A stretch of DNA of 64,000 nucleotides from Bacteroidota bacterium (GCA_016713765.1 JADJON010000001.1:1984001-2048000), one strand, 5' to 3'; numbered from the stretch's first letter, positions 44,477 through 54,819 are shown. The notes: a model not told the origin generated them from the sequence alone. Translations and numbers: made by a program.

Positions 44477-45508
44477 TCAGGCTTCCTGCGCCTGCTTCTT
44501 GATCGCAAACAGCGAGAAATCCGTATTTTCTTTCCGGATGGTGTTGCTCAGTCTGCCGAGTCCGGTGATCTCCATGTCGACCCGGTCGCCGTCCTGCAGC
44601 CACTGAACCGGATAGTTCGGGTCCTGCAGCAATCCGGTACCGTTCAATTCCAGAAAACAACCGGTGCCAACCGTGCCGGAGCCGATCACGTCGCCAGGAA
44701 GAATATCCACACCGTAAGCACAGCGCTCCACGATCTCGGCAAACGTCCAGTCCATGTCTTTCATGTTCCCACTGCTGACCAACTTATCGTTCACCCAGCA
44801 TTTCATAGTCAGATCATAGCTGTTGCCTACATGACCCGGCTTGGGGCTGACGCGGTGGCTCTCCAATTCGTCGGGCGTCACCAGCCAGGGGCCGATGACG
44901 GTGGAGAAGTCCTTGCCCTTGGCCGGTCCGAGGTTCAATACCATTTCTTCCATTTGAAGTGTCCGCGCGCTCATATCGTTCATGATCAGATAGCCGAAAA
45001 TATATTGATCGGCTTCCGATGCCCGGATGTTGCGTCCCTTCTTACCAATGACGATCGCCGACTCCAGTTCGAAATCCAGCTTTTGGAAATGGTCAGGCAT
45101 GCAACGGATCTCCCCGGGTCCCTGGATGGCGTTGTGATTGGTGAAATAGAAGATCGGATACTGATCGAACTCCGGGATCATGGGGACTTTTCGATTCCTT
45201 CTGGCCGCTGCTACATGTTGGCGGAACGCATAGCCGTCACGACATGAAGTAGGACGGGGAACAGGTGCCATCAGGGCATTTTCACCAACCGCCTCCGGGC
45301 TAAGATCGCTGTTGCCGGATCGGATCTTCGCATTGATCTTCCGTGCGACTTCCCAGGATGCCTCACCGGCCCGGATGAAATCGAGCATATCGTCCGGGAG
45401 GGCTGTAAATCCGAGCGATTTGGCAGCATCCGGCAGGTTATAGATGGATCCATCATGCCAAAGGCCGATACGTTCCCGGTTGCCAAGGCGATAGGTGACA
45501 AGTTTCAT
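44477..45508 (-). CDS. Fumarylacetoacetate hydrolase family protein
   Basis: A 343-aa FAH-fold hydrolase. Metal-binding acidic residues lie in 'KLDFELESAIVIGKKGRNI' and 'FGYLIMNDMSARTLQMEE'; 'GSGTVGTGCFLELNG' near the C-terminus is also typical. It could be fumarylacetoacetase, the last enzyme of homogentisate breakdown; homogentisate dioxygenase is encoded 3 kb away and supports this, but the family has other members. The ATG at 45508 is favoured because a promoter element covers the longer GTG start at 45526. It leads the relA-fur run. Confidence 0.88.
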   Translation of the reverse strand: MKLVTYRLGNRERIGLWHDGSIYNLPDAAKSLGFTALPDDMLDFIRAGEASWEVARKINAKIRSGNSDLSPEAVGENALMAPVPRPTSCRDGYAFRQHVAAARRNRKVPMIPEFDQYPIFYFTNHNAIQGPGEIRCMPDHFQKLDFELESAIVIGKKGRNIRASEADQYIFGYLIMNDMSARTLQMEEMVLNLGPAKGKDFSTVIGPWLVTPDELESHRVSPKPGHVGNSYDLTMKCWVNDKLVSSGNMKDMDWTFAEIVERCAYGVDILPGDVIGSGTVGTGCFLELNGTGLLQDPNYPVQWLQDGDRVDMEITGLGRLSNTIRKENTDFSLFAIKKQAQEA

Positions 45509-45525
45509 GAGGAATTGGCTTTTCA

Positions 45526-45533
45526 CAAAAATA
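45526..45533 (-). promoter_or_regulatory. Promoter -7 element TATTTTTG for the FAH-relA-fur operon
   Basis: A perfect minus-strand TAnnTTTG element 17 bp before the ATG at 45508. It overlaps the alternative GTG start at 45526. Confidence 0.65.
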
Positions 45534-45559
45534 CGAAACGGGGAGGAGACCCCCGAAAA

Positions 45560-45590
45560 AACCGAAAGGCCCCATAGGGGCCCTCCGGTT
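45560..45590 (-). terminator. Terminator after the 900-aa T9SS gene
   Basis: AACCG (45560-45564) with CGGTT (45586-45590) and GGCCCC (45568-45573) with GGGGCC (45577-45582) form one hairpin with a small internal loop. On the minus strand a T run follows (the A-rich 45555-45561). It lies about 40 bp after the T9SS gene stop and before the FAH promoter. Confidence 0.85.
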
Positions 45591-45628
45591 GTCTAACCAA
45601 TCATCCAAACCAAACCATGAAAGGTGTC

Positions 45629-48331
45629 TTACTGGATCAGCAGTTTCTGCTGAACCGTTTCGATTCCGTCGGTTGCCACGATAAAGTAAAGCGAGCCGGG
45701 TTTCATATAGATTTCTGAGAATTCCAGTTGTATATCCCCGTTACCGGTGCGTGACACGGTGGCAGGGATCTCCCGGCCCGTGATATCGCGCACCGTAATG
45801 GTGTAGAACTGCATCTGGTCGTCGCCGTAGCTCAGGTGGACCACCCGACTGCTGGCCGGGTTCGGGTACACGGTGAAGCTGCCTTTCCGGATGTTATTGA
45901 TCACCTGGGATGGGAACGATTCTGATGTGCCATCGTAATCGGTCTGCCGGATGCGGTAGTAAGAGATGCCCGGATACGGGTTGACATCCACATAACCGTA
46001 GTTATGGGTCTCGGAGGTGGAACCCGAGCCGTTCACACGGCCAATGCCTTCGAAGTTCACGTTGTCGCGCGAGCGTTCAACCGTGAAGTACGAGTTGTTG
46101 ATCTCGGCCTGGGTGGTCCATTTGAGCTGGACTTTGCGGTCAACCAGGTTGGCATTGAAGCTGCCCAGTTCGATCGGAAGCGGATTGCCGCCACCGGGAG
46201 GATTACCCAAAGCGAAGTAAGTACGGAAAGCATTGAAGGTTCCCGAGGTGATGCTGCCGGTCCAGTTGTTCGTAGCGGTACCGCCGAGGTTGGACCATTG
46301 CGAAGTGCCATTGTCGTGCGCCACGAGCAGCGTGTTCTTGTCGGCTACACCGTCGTCGGTATCGTAATACATCGTGATCTTGCCGTTGCTGAAGTTGCTG
46401 ACTGCCGAGCGGGTGAAGCGTACATAACGAACGTTAGACACGTTGGCGATCGTGGGCGGAAGCGAGTAGGGAAGACCGGAAGCGGACGAGTTGAAGATCT
46501 CTCCCCGGTAGCTGACGCTGGATGCGTTCGTATGCGTAAGCTGTAAGGTAACCGGACGGTAAGCGCTTGCTTTTCCGATCGGGAAGATCTTGGTCACCGT
46601 AGCCGCGCTGGCCAGGGTGTGTTCCATCGGTCCGTCGACGTACGAAGCCGAAGTGCCGATGTTGGCATTGGCGTTCGCCTGGCAAACAAGGATGTTCGTA
46701 TTCGTCGTCAGGAGCTTCCCGTTGACCATGGAGAGCAGGTTGCTGACGTTGGCAGGACGGTTGAGCGTGATGTGGCTCGCGTTGTTGATCTGAAGGTTGT
46801 AGAAGGTGGTCGTAACCGTACCACCAATGGCTTGTGCGCCGCTGGTGTTGAAGGTAACGGTACTGCTGCGCGCGGTGAAGGTCCCGCTGTTGTACAGGGC
46901 ATCCACGCCGTTGACGGTACGCATCAGCGTCATGGTCTTGGTATCGGCTGTTGCGCCGGACAGGCTCCTGATGTCGAAGATCTTTCCGGAATCAATGTAC
47001 AGGCTCAGCAATCGGAAGTTCGTGGTAGAACCGGCGGACGGAGCCAGCGTGATCGTATTCGCGGCCGGGCCGGTGACACGGAAATGCGGCATGGTGACGG
47101 TTGCAAAGGTCCGGAAGCCGAAGCGTGCGCCCGCAGCCGTGCTGGCATTGCCGAATTGAATGGTACCGCCGGTGCTGGTGACTGTTCCGGTGCCACACAG
47201 GTGGAAATCGACAGTCGTTACGCCCGTGATGTTCGGCTTTTGCAACGTGATCGTTCCTCCGCTCATCACGAAGGAACTGGTCGTTCGGTCGTTGACCATG
47301 AAGACCTGACGGTTCGTGCCGGTTGTTCCACTGTTCAATAGGATGGTTCCGCCGGTCATGCGGAAGGAAAACGGCTCCAGACTGGACCCGCTGCCGTAGG
47401 TGATACCGCCGTAAACGGTCAGGGTGCCGGAAGAAACTTCGAGGTAAGGGATCTTGGTACCGCTTTGGTCGGAACGAAGACCCTGCAAGCCTGCAGTGGT
47501 ACCTACACGGACATTGCCACCATTCACATACAATTCGCCTTGGAGGATCAGGTTGTCCGCAGCGGAAGCGAACCACATCGTGCCCATGGGTACTTTAAAT
47601 ACCATGTTCGGTCCGATGGTGAACGTTGCCGTAGTGGGGTTGATGCTGAAGGAACCGGTATTGTTGTGTACATAGGTGCCCTGGGTACCGATGAAATTCC
47701 GAAGCCCTGCTTCGAAATTGCTGGTATTGACCGTCAGCGTGGCAGTGGTAGCACCAGTTTTAGTAAGGGACACGTTATTGAGGTCCCAGGTACCGATACC
47801 CGTGATACTCGAGTTGGCAGTAGTATTGAATGTCAGGTCTACTACCTGATTCGCGGCAACATAGAAATCAACGCGACCGAAGTTGGCGAAGTTGCCCCCG
47901 ACGATCATGCGGTGGACGCGGTTGACGGCCGTATTGTAATAGAGGATGGCACCGGTATTGACGGTCACGTTGCCCGTTACGGTCAGCGTGTACGTACTGG
48001 TGGAAAGGAACTCCAGGATTCCCGAAGTGCCTTGTCCGATGTTCAGCGTGGCACAGCTGGCGGTGTTGTTGATGGTGATCGTGTGACCGTTGCCGATGTT
48101 GACCACATCGCCGGGACCTGGTCTGGTTCCGGTATTGGTCGCGTTGCCATAGCCGACAGTCGACCAGGTGGAATTGACCGACCAGGGTCCTGTTTGCCTT
48201 GAATAATACGTAATGGCACTGGCATCCGTTCCGAGCAGGAGCAGCAGGGACATGATCACGAACGTGGTGGTTCGTGTTGCCAGAAGCACCAGGCGCGCAG
48301 GGGATACTACCTGAGTGTTCAGATTTTTCAT
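45629..48331 (-). CDS. T9SS type A protein, 900 aa, beta-helix-like
   Basis: A large secreted protein. A signal peptide with an extended positive region (about 1-38) is followed by 'ITYYSRQTGPWSVNSTWST', a start seen in many Bacteroidota surface proteins, then a repetitive Gly/Thr/Asn-rich region (about 60-580) with short repeated strands such as 'TVNTGAILYYNT' and 'SSGTLTVYGGI' that look like a right-handed beta helix. A fibronectin-like stretch with 'VDRKVQLKWTTQAEINNSYF' comes before the type A sorting domain ('FTVYPNPASSRVVHLSYG', ending 'VQQKLLIQ'). No catalytic residues are visible. I chose the ATG at 48331, not the in-frame one at 48352. Confidence 0.87.
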   Translation of the reverse strand: MKNLNTQVVSPARLVLLATRTTTFVIMSLLLLLGTDASAITYYSRQTGPWSVNSTWSTVGYGNATNTGTRPGPGDVVNIGNGHTITINNTASCATLNIGQGTSGILEFLSTSTYTLTVTGNVTVNTGAILYYNTAVNRVHRMIVGGNFANFGRVDFYVAANQVVDLTFNTTANSSITGIGTWDLNNVSLTKTGATTATLTVNTSNFEAGLRNFIGTQGTYVHNNTGSFSINPTTATFTIGPNMVFKVPMGTMWFASAADNLILQGELYVNGGNVRVGTTAGLQGLRSDQSGTKIPYLEVSSGTLTVYGGITYGSGSSLEPFSFRMTGGTILLNSGTTGTNRQVFMVNDRTTSSFVMSGGTITLQKPNITGVTTVDFHLCGTGTVTSTGGTIQFGNASTAAGARFGFRTFATVTMPHFRVTGPAANTITLAPSAGSTTNFRLLSLYIDSGKIFDIRSLSGATADTKTMTLMRTVNGVDALYNSGTFTARSSTVTFNTSGAQAIGGTVTTTFYNLQINNASHITLNRPANVSNLLSMVNGKLLTTNTNILVCQANANANIGTSASYVDGPMEHTLASAATVTKIFPIGKASAYRPVTLQLTHTNASSVSYRGEIFNSSASGLPYSLPPTIANVSNVRYVRFTRSAVSNFSNGKITMYYDTDDGVADKNTLLVAHDNGTSQWSNLGGTATNNWTGSITSGTFNAFRTYFALGNPPGGGNPLPIELGSFNANLVDRKVQLKWTTQAEINNSYFTVERSRDNVNFEGIGRVNGSGSTSETHNYGYVDVNPYPGISYYRIRQTDYDGTSESFPSQVINNIRKGSFTVYPNPASSRVVHLSYGDDQMQFYTITVRDITGREIPATVSRTGNGDIQLEFSEIYMKPGSLYFIVATDGIETVQQKLLIQ

Positions 48332-48650
48332 GGGGCAGAATTTTTGGCTCAAAGTGTAAATGCGGACTTTGGCCGCGTTCGTCTAATTTAATCGGATGGG
48401 GAGGGGGAGAGTTCCCGCAATAACTACAGGTGATTGCAGCTGTAAGACATTGAAAGAAAAGAGGACAATTGACCGTCGAGGCCCGGTATTTCGACGGATT
48501 TGAACGGGCATCCGCATTTCCGGAAAAATAAATCGTATCGGTTTTTGCCGCTGGGCCGGACGAATTCGGATAGTTTGAAAAATACTTACAGCCTTGAACA
48601 ACCCATTCGTTCGCGTGTTTTACGTAAATTTGAATTCCACTTAGCACGCT
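48332..48650. other. Divergent promoter region
   Basis: These 319 bp hold no gene that I can support. The right end has the hmgA promoter (48625-48632). On the minus strand TACACTTTG near 48352 is a -7-like sequence with one extra base and might serve the T9SS gene. Confidence 0.5.
48625..48632 (+). promoter_or_regulatory. Promoter -7 element TAAATTTG for hmgA
   Basis: A perfect TAnnTTTG element 18 bp before the ATG at 48651. Confidence 0.65.
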
Positions 48651-49808
48651 ATGCCCCAGTATCATCAGTTGGGTCAGTTACCACCCAAGCGCCATACCCA
48701 GTTCCGGAAGCCGGATGGCTCCCTGTATGCCGAAGAGCTTGTATCCACCCACGGCTTCTCTAACGTCTATTCACTCATCTACCATTGTCACCCGCCCACG
48801 ATGATCAAGGAGTTGGGTGAACCTTGGTCGGTAGAACCCAAACTGGCGTTCAAGCGATCCCTCAAACACCAGAGCTTTGAAGGATTTCATGTGGAGCCGA
48901 AGGATGATTTCATCGAAAGCCGGGTGCCCGTATTGGTGAACGATGATTTGTACATCACGCTGGCCGCCCCCCGCAAGTCGATGTCCGACTACTTCTATAA
49001 GAACGCCGATGCCGACGAAGTGATCTTTATCCACGAAGGAAGCGGTAAGATGAAATCGATCTACGGATCGCTTTCGTTTCGATACGGAGATTATATCGTG
49101 ATTCCGCGTGGTACCATCTACCAACTGGAATTCGACGGCCCGGATAACCGTTTGTTCATCGTCGAGTCGTTCTCGGCGGTGGAAACTTGTAAACGTTACC
49201 GGAACACCTACGGTCAACTCGAGGAACACTCTCCGTATTGCGAGCGGGATATACGGCGACCAGTGGATCTGAAAACCTACGATCTAACAGGAGATTTTAA
49301 GATCCTGATCCGGAAGCAGGGACTCATCTACCCCTATATCTATGCCACCCACCCGTTCGATGCGATCGGATGGGACGGTAACCATTATCCCTGGATACTT
49401 TCGATCCATGACTTCGAACCGCTGACCGGCCGGGTCCACCTGCCACCTCCCATTCATCAGACGTTCGAGGCGCATAATTATGTGATCTGTTCATTCGTTC
49501 CGCGTTTATACGATTATCATCCGCAGGCGATCGTAGTGCCGTATAACCACAGCAATGTGGATTCCGATGAGGTTCTTTATTATGTCGATGGCGATTTCAT
49601 GAGCCGGAAATCCGTAACGAGAGGCATGATCACACTGCATCCGGCCGGAATTCCGCATGGACCGCATCCCGGAACGGTTGAAAGAAGCATCGGAAAAAAG
49701 GAAACCCATGAGTTGGCGGTGATGGTCGACACCTTCCGTCCGTTATGGGTTACCGAAGAGGCGGTTCGGATCATGAACCCGGACTATTTCCGCTCCTGGT
49801 TGTCATAG
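48651..49808 (+). CDS. hmgA: Homogentisate 1,2-dioxygenase
   Basis: A 385-aa non-haem iron dioxygenase that opens the ring of homogentisate to maleylacetoacetate in tyrosine and phenylalanine breakdown. The fold is a double cupin. Iron-binding and family segments visible are 'DEVIFIHEGSGKMKSIYG', 'GDYIVIPRGTIYQLEF', 'PYNHSNVDSDEVLYYVDGDF' and 'ITLHPAGIPHGPHPG', which carry the His-Glu-His set near the C-terminus. The protein is slightly shorter than human HGD (about 445 aa), as in bacterial forms. An FAH hydrolase is encoded nearby on the other strand. Confidence 0.95.
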   Translation: MPQYHQLGQLPPKRHTQFRKPDGSLYAEELVSTHGFSNVYSLIYHCHPPTMIKELGEPWSVEPKLAFKRSLKHQSFEGFHVEPKDDFIESRVPVLVNDDLYITLAAPRKSMSDYFYKNADADEVIFIHEGSGKMKSIYGSLSFRYGDYIVIPRGTIYQLEFDGPDNRLFIVESFSAVETCKRYRNTYGQLEEHSPYCERDIRRPVDLKTYDLTGDFKILIRKQGLIYPYIYATHPFDAIGWDGNHYPWILSIHDFEPLTGRVHLPPPIHQTFEAHNYVICSFVPRLYDYHPQAIVVPYNHSNVDSDEVLYYVDGDFMSRKSVTRGMITLHPAGIPHGPHPGTVERSIGKKETHELAVMVDTFRPLWVTEEAVRIMNPDYFRSWLS

Positions 49809-49823
49809 GGAAGTGTAAGATTT

Positions 49824-49842
49824 CAGCCCTTATTTCGGGCTG
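49824..49842 (+). terminator. Weak terminator after hmgA
   Basis: CAGCCC / GGGCTG (49824-49829 with 49837-49842) around a 7-nt loop, followed after some bases by a TTTTT run. Confidence 0.5.
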
Positions 49843-49916
49843 TTAAGCATAGTTTTTCCCAACTCACCTCCTCCGGGGACGTATCTTCTGTGGCCGGCAA
49901 TTGCCGGATCGTGACG

Positions 49917-52900
49917 ATGCGTCGAAGGCTTTTTTATCTTTTATTGCTCTTCGGAGCGACACTCCTGCAATGGACGGAACGCGCAGGTGCTGTTGCCTTA
50001 CCGTATGCGACCGATTTCACTTCTGATACACTGTGGACAGCGTATTCCGATCAGGGAAGTGCATGGGAACTCGGCACTCCGGCCTATGGTATTACTACCG
50101 GTGCTCATTCTCCCGCAGAAGCCTGGGATGTCGCCCTGAATTCAGCGGTTACCGACGGTACGGTTTGCTACCTGTACTCTCCGGCCTTTGACTTCAATCA
50201 GGATCTGAATTGCCGCTTGAGTTTTTGGCAGAACCGGTCGTGTGAGGATTATTTCGACGGCTTCCGGATCGACTATTCGCTCGATGGTTCTACCTGGCTG
50301 GTCCTCGGTCTATCCGGCGATGCCAACGGCAAGAACTGGTTTACGCGCAACAATATTGAGGCTTCAGGATTGCCCGCCTGGTCAGGGGATTCACACGGAT
50401 GGCAGAAATCGGAGTATCGGCTGTCGCTGCTCAACAACTACATCGGCAGTGTGCGGTTCCGGTTCGTTTTCACCTCAAACGATTCTGTTCCAAGCGCCGG
50501 TTGCTCCATAGATGACTTCTCGATAGAACAAGCTTCCGCGTACGATGTCGAACTGCGGGACCTGTTACGACCTGACCGGTATGTCGTCGCCGGCGTAGCG
50601 GATAGCATCCAGGCGATTGTTCGGAATGTCGGGGCTTCTTCGATCAACAATGTCTTAATCGACTTCACGACCGATGGAGTCATGCTCTTCTCAGAGAATA
50701 TCAATATCACCCTGGGGCCATCAGAGGAAGATACCATCACTTTGCAATGGCACTATACACCGCCGGCTGGAGATTTTTACCTGAGTTGCTTTCTTTCTAA
50801 TCCTTCCGATGGCGATCGGTCCAATGATACTTTAAATTGTTCGCTTCGGGGACTCGCACGGATGCAATTGCCTTTTGCCGACGAATTCATGGCAAGCCCG
50901 GATGACTGGGCTACCGATCCGGGTTCCACCTGGACGTTGGTTCCGGATTCTTCGGGTGCTTCTTCCTTTCATTGGGATGATAGTCCCGGTGGAGATTATC
51001 TCACCCATACGGATGCCAGTTTGTATTCCCCCTTTATCCAATGGAACGGAGAGCGAAATGTACGATGTAGCTTTTTGCAGCAATGTGAAACCGAATCTGG
51101 ATACGACGGATTTCGGCTTGAATATACCCTGGATGGTGGCCTGAACTGGCTGCCGGTCGGTCAGCCCGGCGATGAGAATACCGAAAACTGGTACGATCAT
51201 GCCGCTTTGTCTGCATTCCAGGCAGGACCGGGATGGTCTGGACTCCTGCCTGAATGGAGGAACAGTCGTTGTCTGCTTTCAGCGCTCGATGGTTGGGTTG
51301 GCCTGGTGCAATTCCGGTTTCATTTGTCAACGGATGGAAGTAACGTGGCTTCGGGCGTGCGGATCGATGACTTTCGTTTGGAACCTGCTCCGGGAATAGA
51401 TTTGTCCATCAATGACGTCTCCGTCAGCCATCGTTTCGCGGCGGCTGCGTTCCCGGATTCCATACACATCCGGATCCGGAATACCGGCTCCACCGATTTG
51501 CAGGATCCTGTCGTTCAACTCGAACTCGGTACGTTGGTCAGGAGCTTCCAGTATTCTGGCGTACTGCAACCGGGCGCTGCCGCTGACTGGACGATCGACA
51601 CGATTGGACTTCCGGAAGGTCCGTCGGAGTTGACGATACAATCCGCTGTGCCCTCCGACGGAGACAACCTGAATGATTCCCGTTCACTTCAACTCTTCGG
51701 TATCCCGACCCGCACCTTGCCGTTCACGGACGATTTGGAATCTGCCATCTTGTTTGCCGATACTTCCGAAAACTGGTCTCTGGGTAAGCCGGCTTTTTCC
51801 AGTGAGACCAGTGCGGCTTCCGGTATGAATGCCTGGAATCTGCCTGGAAGCGGTTCCTACCCGGATCGAGTGACTGCTGTCTTGTACACACCGTATTTCG
51901 ATCTGCGGGGATGGTACAATCCACGTTTGAAGTTCAATCATTGGTTCAATACCCAAAGCGGAGCGGACGGCGGTCGGGTAGAGGTTTCGGTGGATAGTGG
52001 AATGACCTGGTCCACGCTCGGTCAGCGAAACGACCCGCTCGGGATCAATTGGTACAATACTGCGGCATTGGCTTCCAGCGGACAGCCGGGATGGAGCGGC
52101 GGTTCCGGCGCCTGGGGAGAAAGTGTGTATTGGATGCCGGCTTACTCGAATGCCCAGACACTCGTCCAGTTCCGGTTCATCTTTCAATCGGATGACTCAG
52201 TGGCAGTCGACGGCTGGTCGATCGATGACATTCGACTCGAGGCATCGCCGGCACATTCCGTTTCACCGGAAGCGGTGAACGGGTTGCCGGATCCGATCAA
52301 TCCCGTATTGCCGGCTGCTCTGCAATGCCGTGTCCGGAATTCGGGCGCATTGCCGGTAAGTGAATTTGATCTTCGCGTGTTGATCGACGATTCACTCTTC
52401 CATCAACAACACTGCACCTTGCCCACACCGATCGGAAACGGGCAGGTGGCTACCATCCAGCTTTCATCGCTCTGGCAAGCCCCTCCCGGTGGGCATGAAG
52501 TAACCGTCATTGCATCCGCTACTTCCCCGGCAGAAGCATGGCCCGCCGATGATACCTTGAAGGTTTTCTCGGGCATCCTGGACACCAGTCTCACGTCCGT
52601 CGGCTCCACCAATTGGTGCGACGACTTCGACGGAACCCAGGCTGCCTGGTTGAGTTTGGATCCCCTGACGCGTGCCTGGCAATACCAGTGGCAATACGGC
52701 TCGCCGGATAAACCAGGCTGGAGCGGAGCCTTCAACGGTAACAATGCCTGGGTGACCGGCCTGCACGATTCGTATGAAGCACAAACGGAATGCGCTCTTT
52801 ATACGCCGGTATTCCTTGCCGACTCCGGTCGATGTTACCGGTTCAGCTTTCAGCACATGTTGGAAACGGAACAATTCCAGGACGGAGGAACGGTGGAGTA

Positions 52901-53438
52901 CAGTCTTGATCGCGGTTGGACCTGGCAGACCCTGGGCGCCGCCGGTGATCCGGGCTGGTTCAATGCCGGCTATATAACCGGACTTGGATTGCCTCCCGTC
53001 GCAGGATTCACTGGTTCAGTTGCGCAATGGACACCGGCCAGTCACGACCTGGTGCTGGATGAACCATCGGAAATCGTCTTCCGTTTCCGTTTCGGTTCTG
53101 ATGCTTCGATTCAAATGAACGGTTGGGCGATCGATCAGGTTTGTTTCAGCCCCGTTGCTACCTGTACGATCGGTCTCGATGAGCCGAATTTCGATGACAT
53201 CGTATCAGGACCCTATCCGAATCCTGCAACCACGAGCGCAAGCCTCGTCTTCCGTCAAGGCATCGGACGGTGTTCGGTGCAGTTGACGGATGTTCGCGGT
53301 CAGGTTTTGTCGCTTCCGCATGCGCAGGAAAGCCCGGATCGGATCGATCTTCCGCTGACCGGTTTGTCTCCTGGTATTTATATCATTTCCGTGGATGTTG
53401 ACGGAAGGCGCCTTTACCGCCGTCTGATCGTCCAATAA
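49917..53438 (+). CDS. T9SS type A protein with four repeated modules, 1173 aa
   Basis: A large secreted protein with signal peptide (about 1-27). Four similar modules of about 280-300 residues start near residues 30, 310, 600 and 890. Each has a 'LPF/YATDF' entry, a 'YSPAFDF...RLSFWQ' beta sandwich with 'DGFRIDYSLDGSTW', a 'NWF/YNAA...GWSG' stretch and a 'FRFVFxSDDS...GWSIDDF' end, like MAM/laminin-G type jelly rolls. Between modules sit CARDB-like linkers ('VVAGVADSIQAIVRNVGASS'). The last 75 residues are a type A sorting domain ('GPYPNPATTSASLVF', ending 'YRRLIVQ'). It may bind carbohydrate or protein; no enzyme residues were seen. Confidence 0.86.
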   Translation: MRRRLFYLLLLFGATLLQWTERAGAVALPYATDFTSDTLWTAYSDQGSAWELGTPAYGITTGAHSPAEAWDVALNSAVTDGTVCYLYSPAFDFNQDLNCRLSFWQNRSCEDYFDGFRIDYSLDGSTWLVLGLSGDANGKNWFTRNNIEASGLPAWSGDSHGWQKSEYRLSLLNNYIGSVRFRFVFTSNDSVPSAGCSIDDFSIEQASAYDVELRDLLRPDRYVVAGVADSIQAIVRNVGASSINNVLIDFTTDGVMLFSENINITLGPSEEDTITLQWHYTPPAGDFYLSCFLSNPSDGDRSNDTLNCSLRGLARMQLPFADEFMASPDDWATDPGSTWTLVPDSSGASSFHWDDSPGGDYLTHTDASLYSPFIQWNGERNVRCSFLQQCETESGYDGFRLEYTLDGGLNWLPVGQPGDENTENWYDHAALSAFQAGPGWSGLLPEWRNSRCLLSALDGWVGLVQFRFHLSTDGSNVASGVRIDDFRLEPAPGIDLSINDVSVSHRFAAAAFPDSIHIRIRNTGSTDLQDPVVQLELGTLVRSFQYSGVLQPGAAADWTIDTIGLPEGPSELTIQSAVPSDGDNLNDSRSLQLFGIPTRTLPFTDDLESAILFADTSENWSLGKPAFSSETSAASGMNAWNLPGSGSYPDRVTAVLYTPYFDLRGWYNPRLKFNHWFNTQSGADGGRVEVSVDSGMTWSTLGQRNDPLGINWYNTAALASSGQPGWSGGSGAWGESVYWMPAYSNAQTLVQFRFIFQSDDSVAVDGWSIDDIRLEASPAHSVSPEAVNGLPDPINPVLPAALQCRVRNSGALPVSEFDLRVLIDDSLFHQQHCTLPTPIGNGQVATIQLSSLWQAPPGGHEVTVIASATSPAEAWPADDTLKVFSGILDTSLTSVGSTNWCDDFDGTQAAWLSLDPLTRAWQYQWQYGSPDKPGWSGAFNGNNAWVTGLHDSYEAQTECALYTPVFLADSGRCYRFSFQHMLETEQFQDGGTVEYSLDRGWTWQTLGAAGDPGWFNAGYITGLGLPPVAGFTGSVAQWTPASHDLVLDEPSEIVFRFRFGSDASIQMNGWAIDQVCFSPVATCTIGLDEPNFDDIVSGPYPNPATTSASLVFRQGIGRCSVQLTDVRGQVLSLPHAQESPDRIDLPLTGLSPGIYIISVDVDGRRLYRRLIVQ

Positions 53439-53444
53439 GCAATC

Positions 53445-53484
53445 GACCCGACTGACATTGTCAATGGACAAGTTCAATCGGGTC
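53445..53484. terminator. Bidirectional terminator between the modular protein gene and glyA
   Basis: GACCCGA / TCGGGTC (53445-53451 with 53478-53484) encloses a second stem TTGTC / GACAA (53458-53462 with 53467-53471). It occupies the gap between two convergent genes. Confidence 0.7.
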
Positions 53485-53511
53485 AATGGTTGGTTTTAAG
53501 GAAGTGTGTAA

Positions 53512-54780
53512 TCAGTACAACACAAACTTGTCGGTAAGCGTATGCACTTTTTTCAGGACGCTGCCCAGCTTCGTTTCGTTATCATGATTCATCAACGCCT
53601 CGTCAATCAATTGTACTATGCGCACGGCGTCTTTTTCTTTGATGCCGCGGGTGGTCATGGCCGGGGTGCCGATCCGGATGCCGGATGTGACAAAGGGTGA
53701 CTTGTCGTCGAAGGGCACCATGTTCTTGTTAACCGTGATGCTGACTTTGCCAAGTACCTGTTCCGCCAGCTTCCCGGTCAGATCCTTGCTGCGCAGGTCG
53801 ATCAGCATGCTGTGATTGTCGGTTCCTCCGGAGATCACCTTGTAACCGAGTTCCATGAATGCATGCGACATGGCCTGTGCGTTCTTCACGACTTGCACGC
53901 AATACTTCAGGTAATCGTCTTGAAGGTCTTCGCCGAAGGCGACTGCTTTGCCGGCGATAACGTGCTCGAGTGGTCCGCCCTGTGTGCCGGGGAAAACGGC
54001 TCCGTCGAGTACCGCACTCATCATTTTGGTCTCGCCTTTGGGAGTCTTCTGGCCCCAGGGGTTTTCGAAATCCTGTCCCATCATGATCATACCGCCCCGT
54101 GGGCCGCGCAGGGTCTTGTGCGTAGTGGTAGTAACGATATGACAATGCGGCAACGGATCACGTAACAATCCGCGGGCGATGAGACCGGCGGGGTGAGAGA
54201 TGTCGGCGAGCAACAAGGCTCCGACTTCATCCGCGAGGCGGCGCATGAATTCATAATCCCAGTCGCGAGAGTAGGAGGATGCGCCTGCGATGATCAGTTT
54301 GGGACGTTCGGCCAGCGCGACCTTTTTCATTTCATCGTAATCGACCCGGCCGGTATCGGGATGAACGCCATAGTGTACGGCACGGTAGATCTTGCCGGAA
54401 AAGTTCACCGGCGATCCATGCGTCAGGTGACCTCCATGACTTAGATTGAAACCGAGGATGGTATCACCCGGTTGAATAACGCCCAACATGACCGCGGCGT
54501 TGGCCTGAGCGCCGGAATGCGGTTGTACATTGACCCATGCCGCGTTGAACAAGGTCTTGGCCCGGTCAATGGCCAGTTGTTCTACCTGGTCGACGACTTC
54601 GCAGCCGCCGTAGTAACGGCGGCCGGGATATCCTTCGGCATATTTATTCGTCAGGCACGAACCCATGGCGGCCATGACCTGTTTACTTGTAAAATTTTCG
54701 GAGGCGATGAGCTCGATTCCCTGCTGCTGTCGTTTTTTTTCTTTCGCGATTAGGGCGAAGAGTTCTTTGTCTTTTTCCAT
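53512..54780 (-). CDS. glyA: Serine hydroxymethyltransferase
   Basis: A 422-aa PLP enzyme that interconverts serine and glycine with tetrahydrofolate. The PLP lysine is in '[16 protein letters not shown]' (residues about 218-233). Other blocks: '[17 protein letters not shown]', '[17 protein letters not shown]', '[13 protein letters not shown]' and '[11 protein letters not shown]'. The length is standard. It follows the frameshifted nucleotidyltransferase gene by 39 bp and may be co-transcribed with it. Confidence 0.97.
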   Translation of the reverse strand: MEKDKELFALIAKEKKRQQQGIELIASENFTSKQVMAAMGSCLTNKYAEGYPGRRYYGGCEVVDQVEQLAIDRAKTLFNAAWVNVQPHSGAQANAAVMLGVIQPGDTILGFNLSHGGHLTHGSPVNFSGKIYRAVHYGVHPDTGRVDYDEMKKVALAERPKLIIAGASSYSRDWDYEFMRRLADEVGALLLADISHPAGLIARGLLRDPLPHCHIVTTTTHKTLRGPRGGMIMMGQDFENPWGQKTPKGETKMMSAVLDGAVFPGTQGGPLEHVIAGKAVAFGEDLQDDYLKYCVQVVKNAQAMSHAFMELGYKVISGGTDNHSMLIDLRSKDLTGKLAEQVLGKVSITVNKNMVPFDDKSPFVTSGIRIGTPAMTTRGIKEKDAVRIVQLIDEALMNHDNETKLGSVLKKVHTLTDKFVLY

Positions 54781-54819
54781 AAGTGGATCGTCTCGAAGAC
54801 GATTGCGTAGTTGTCTGGA

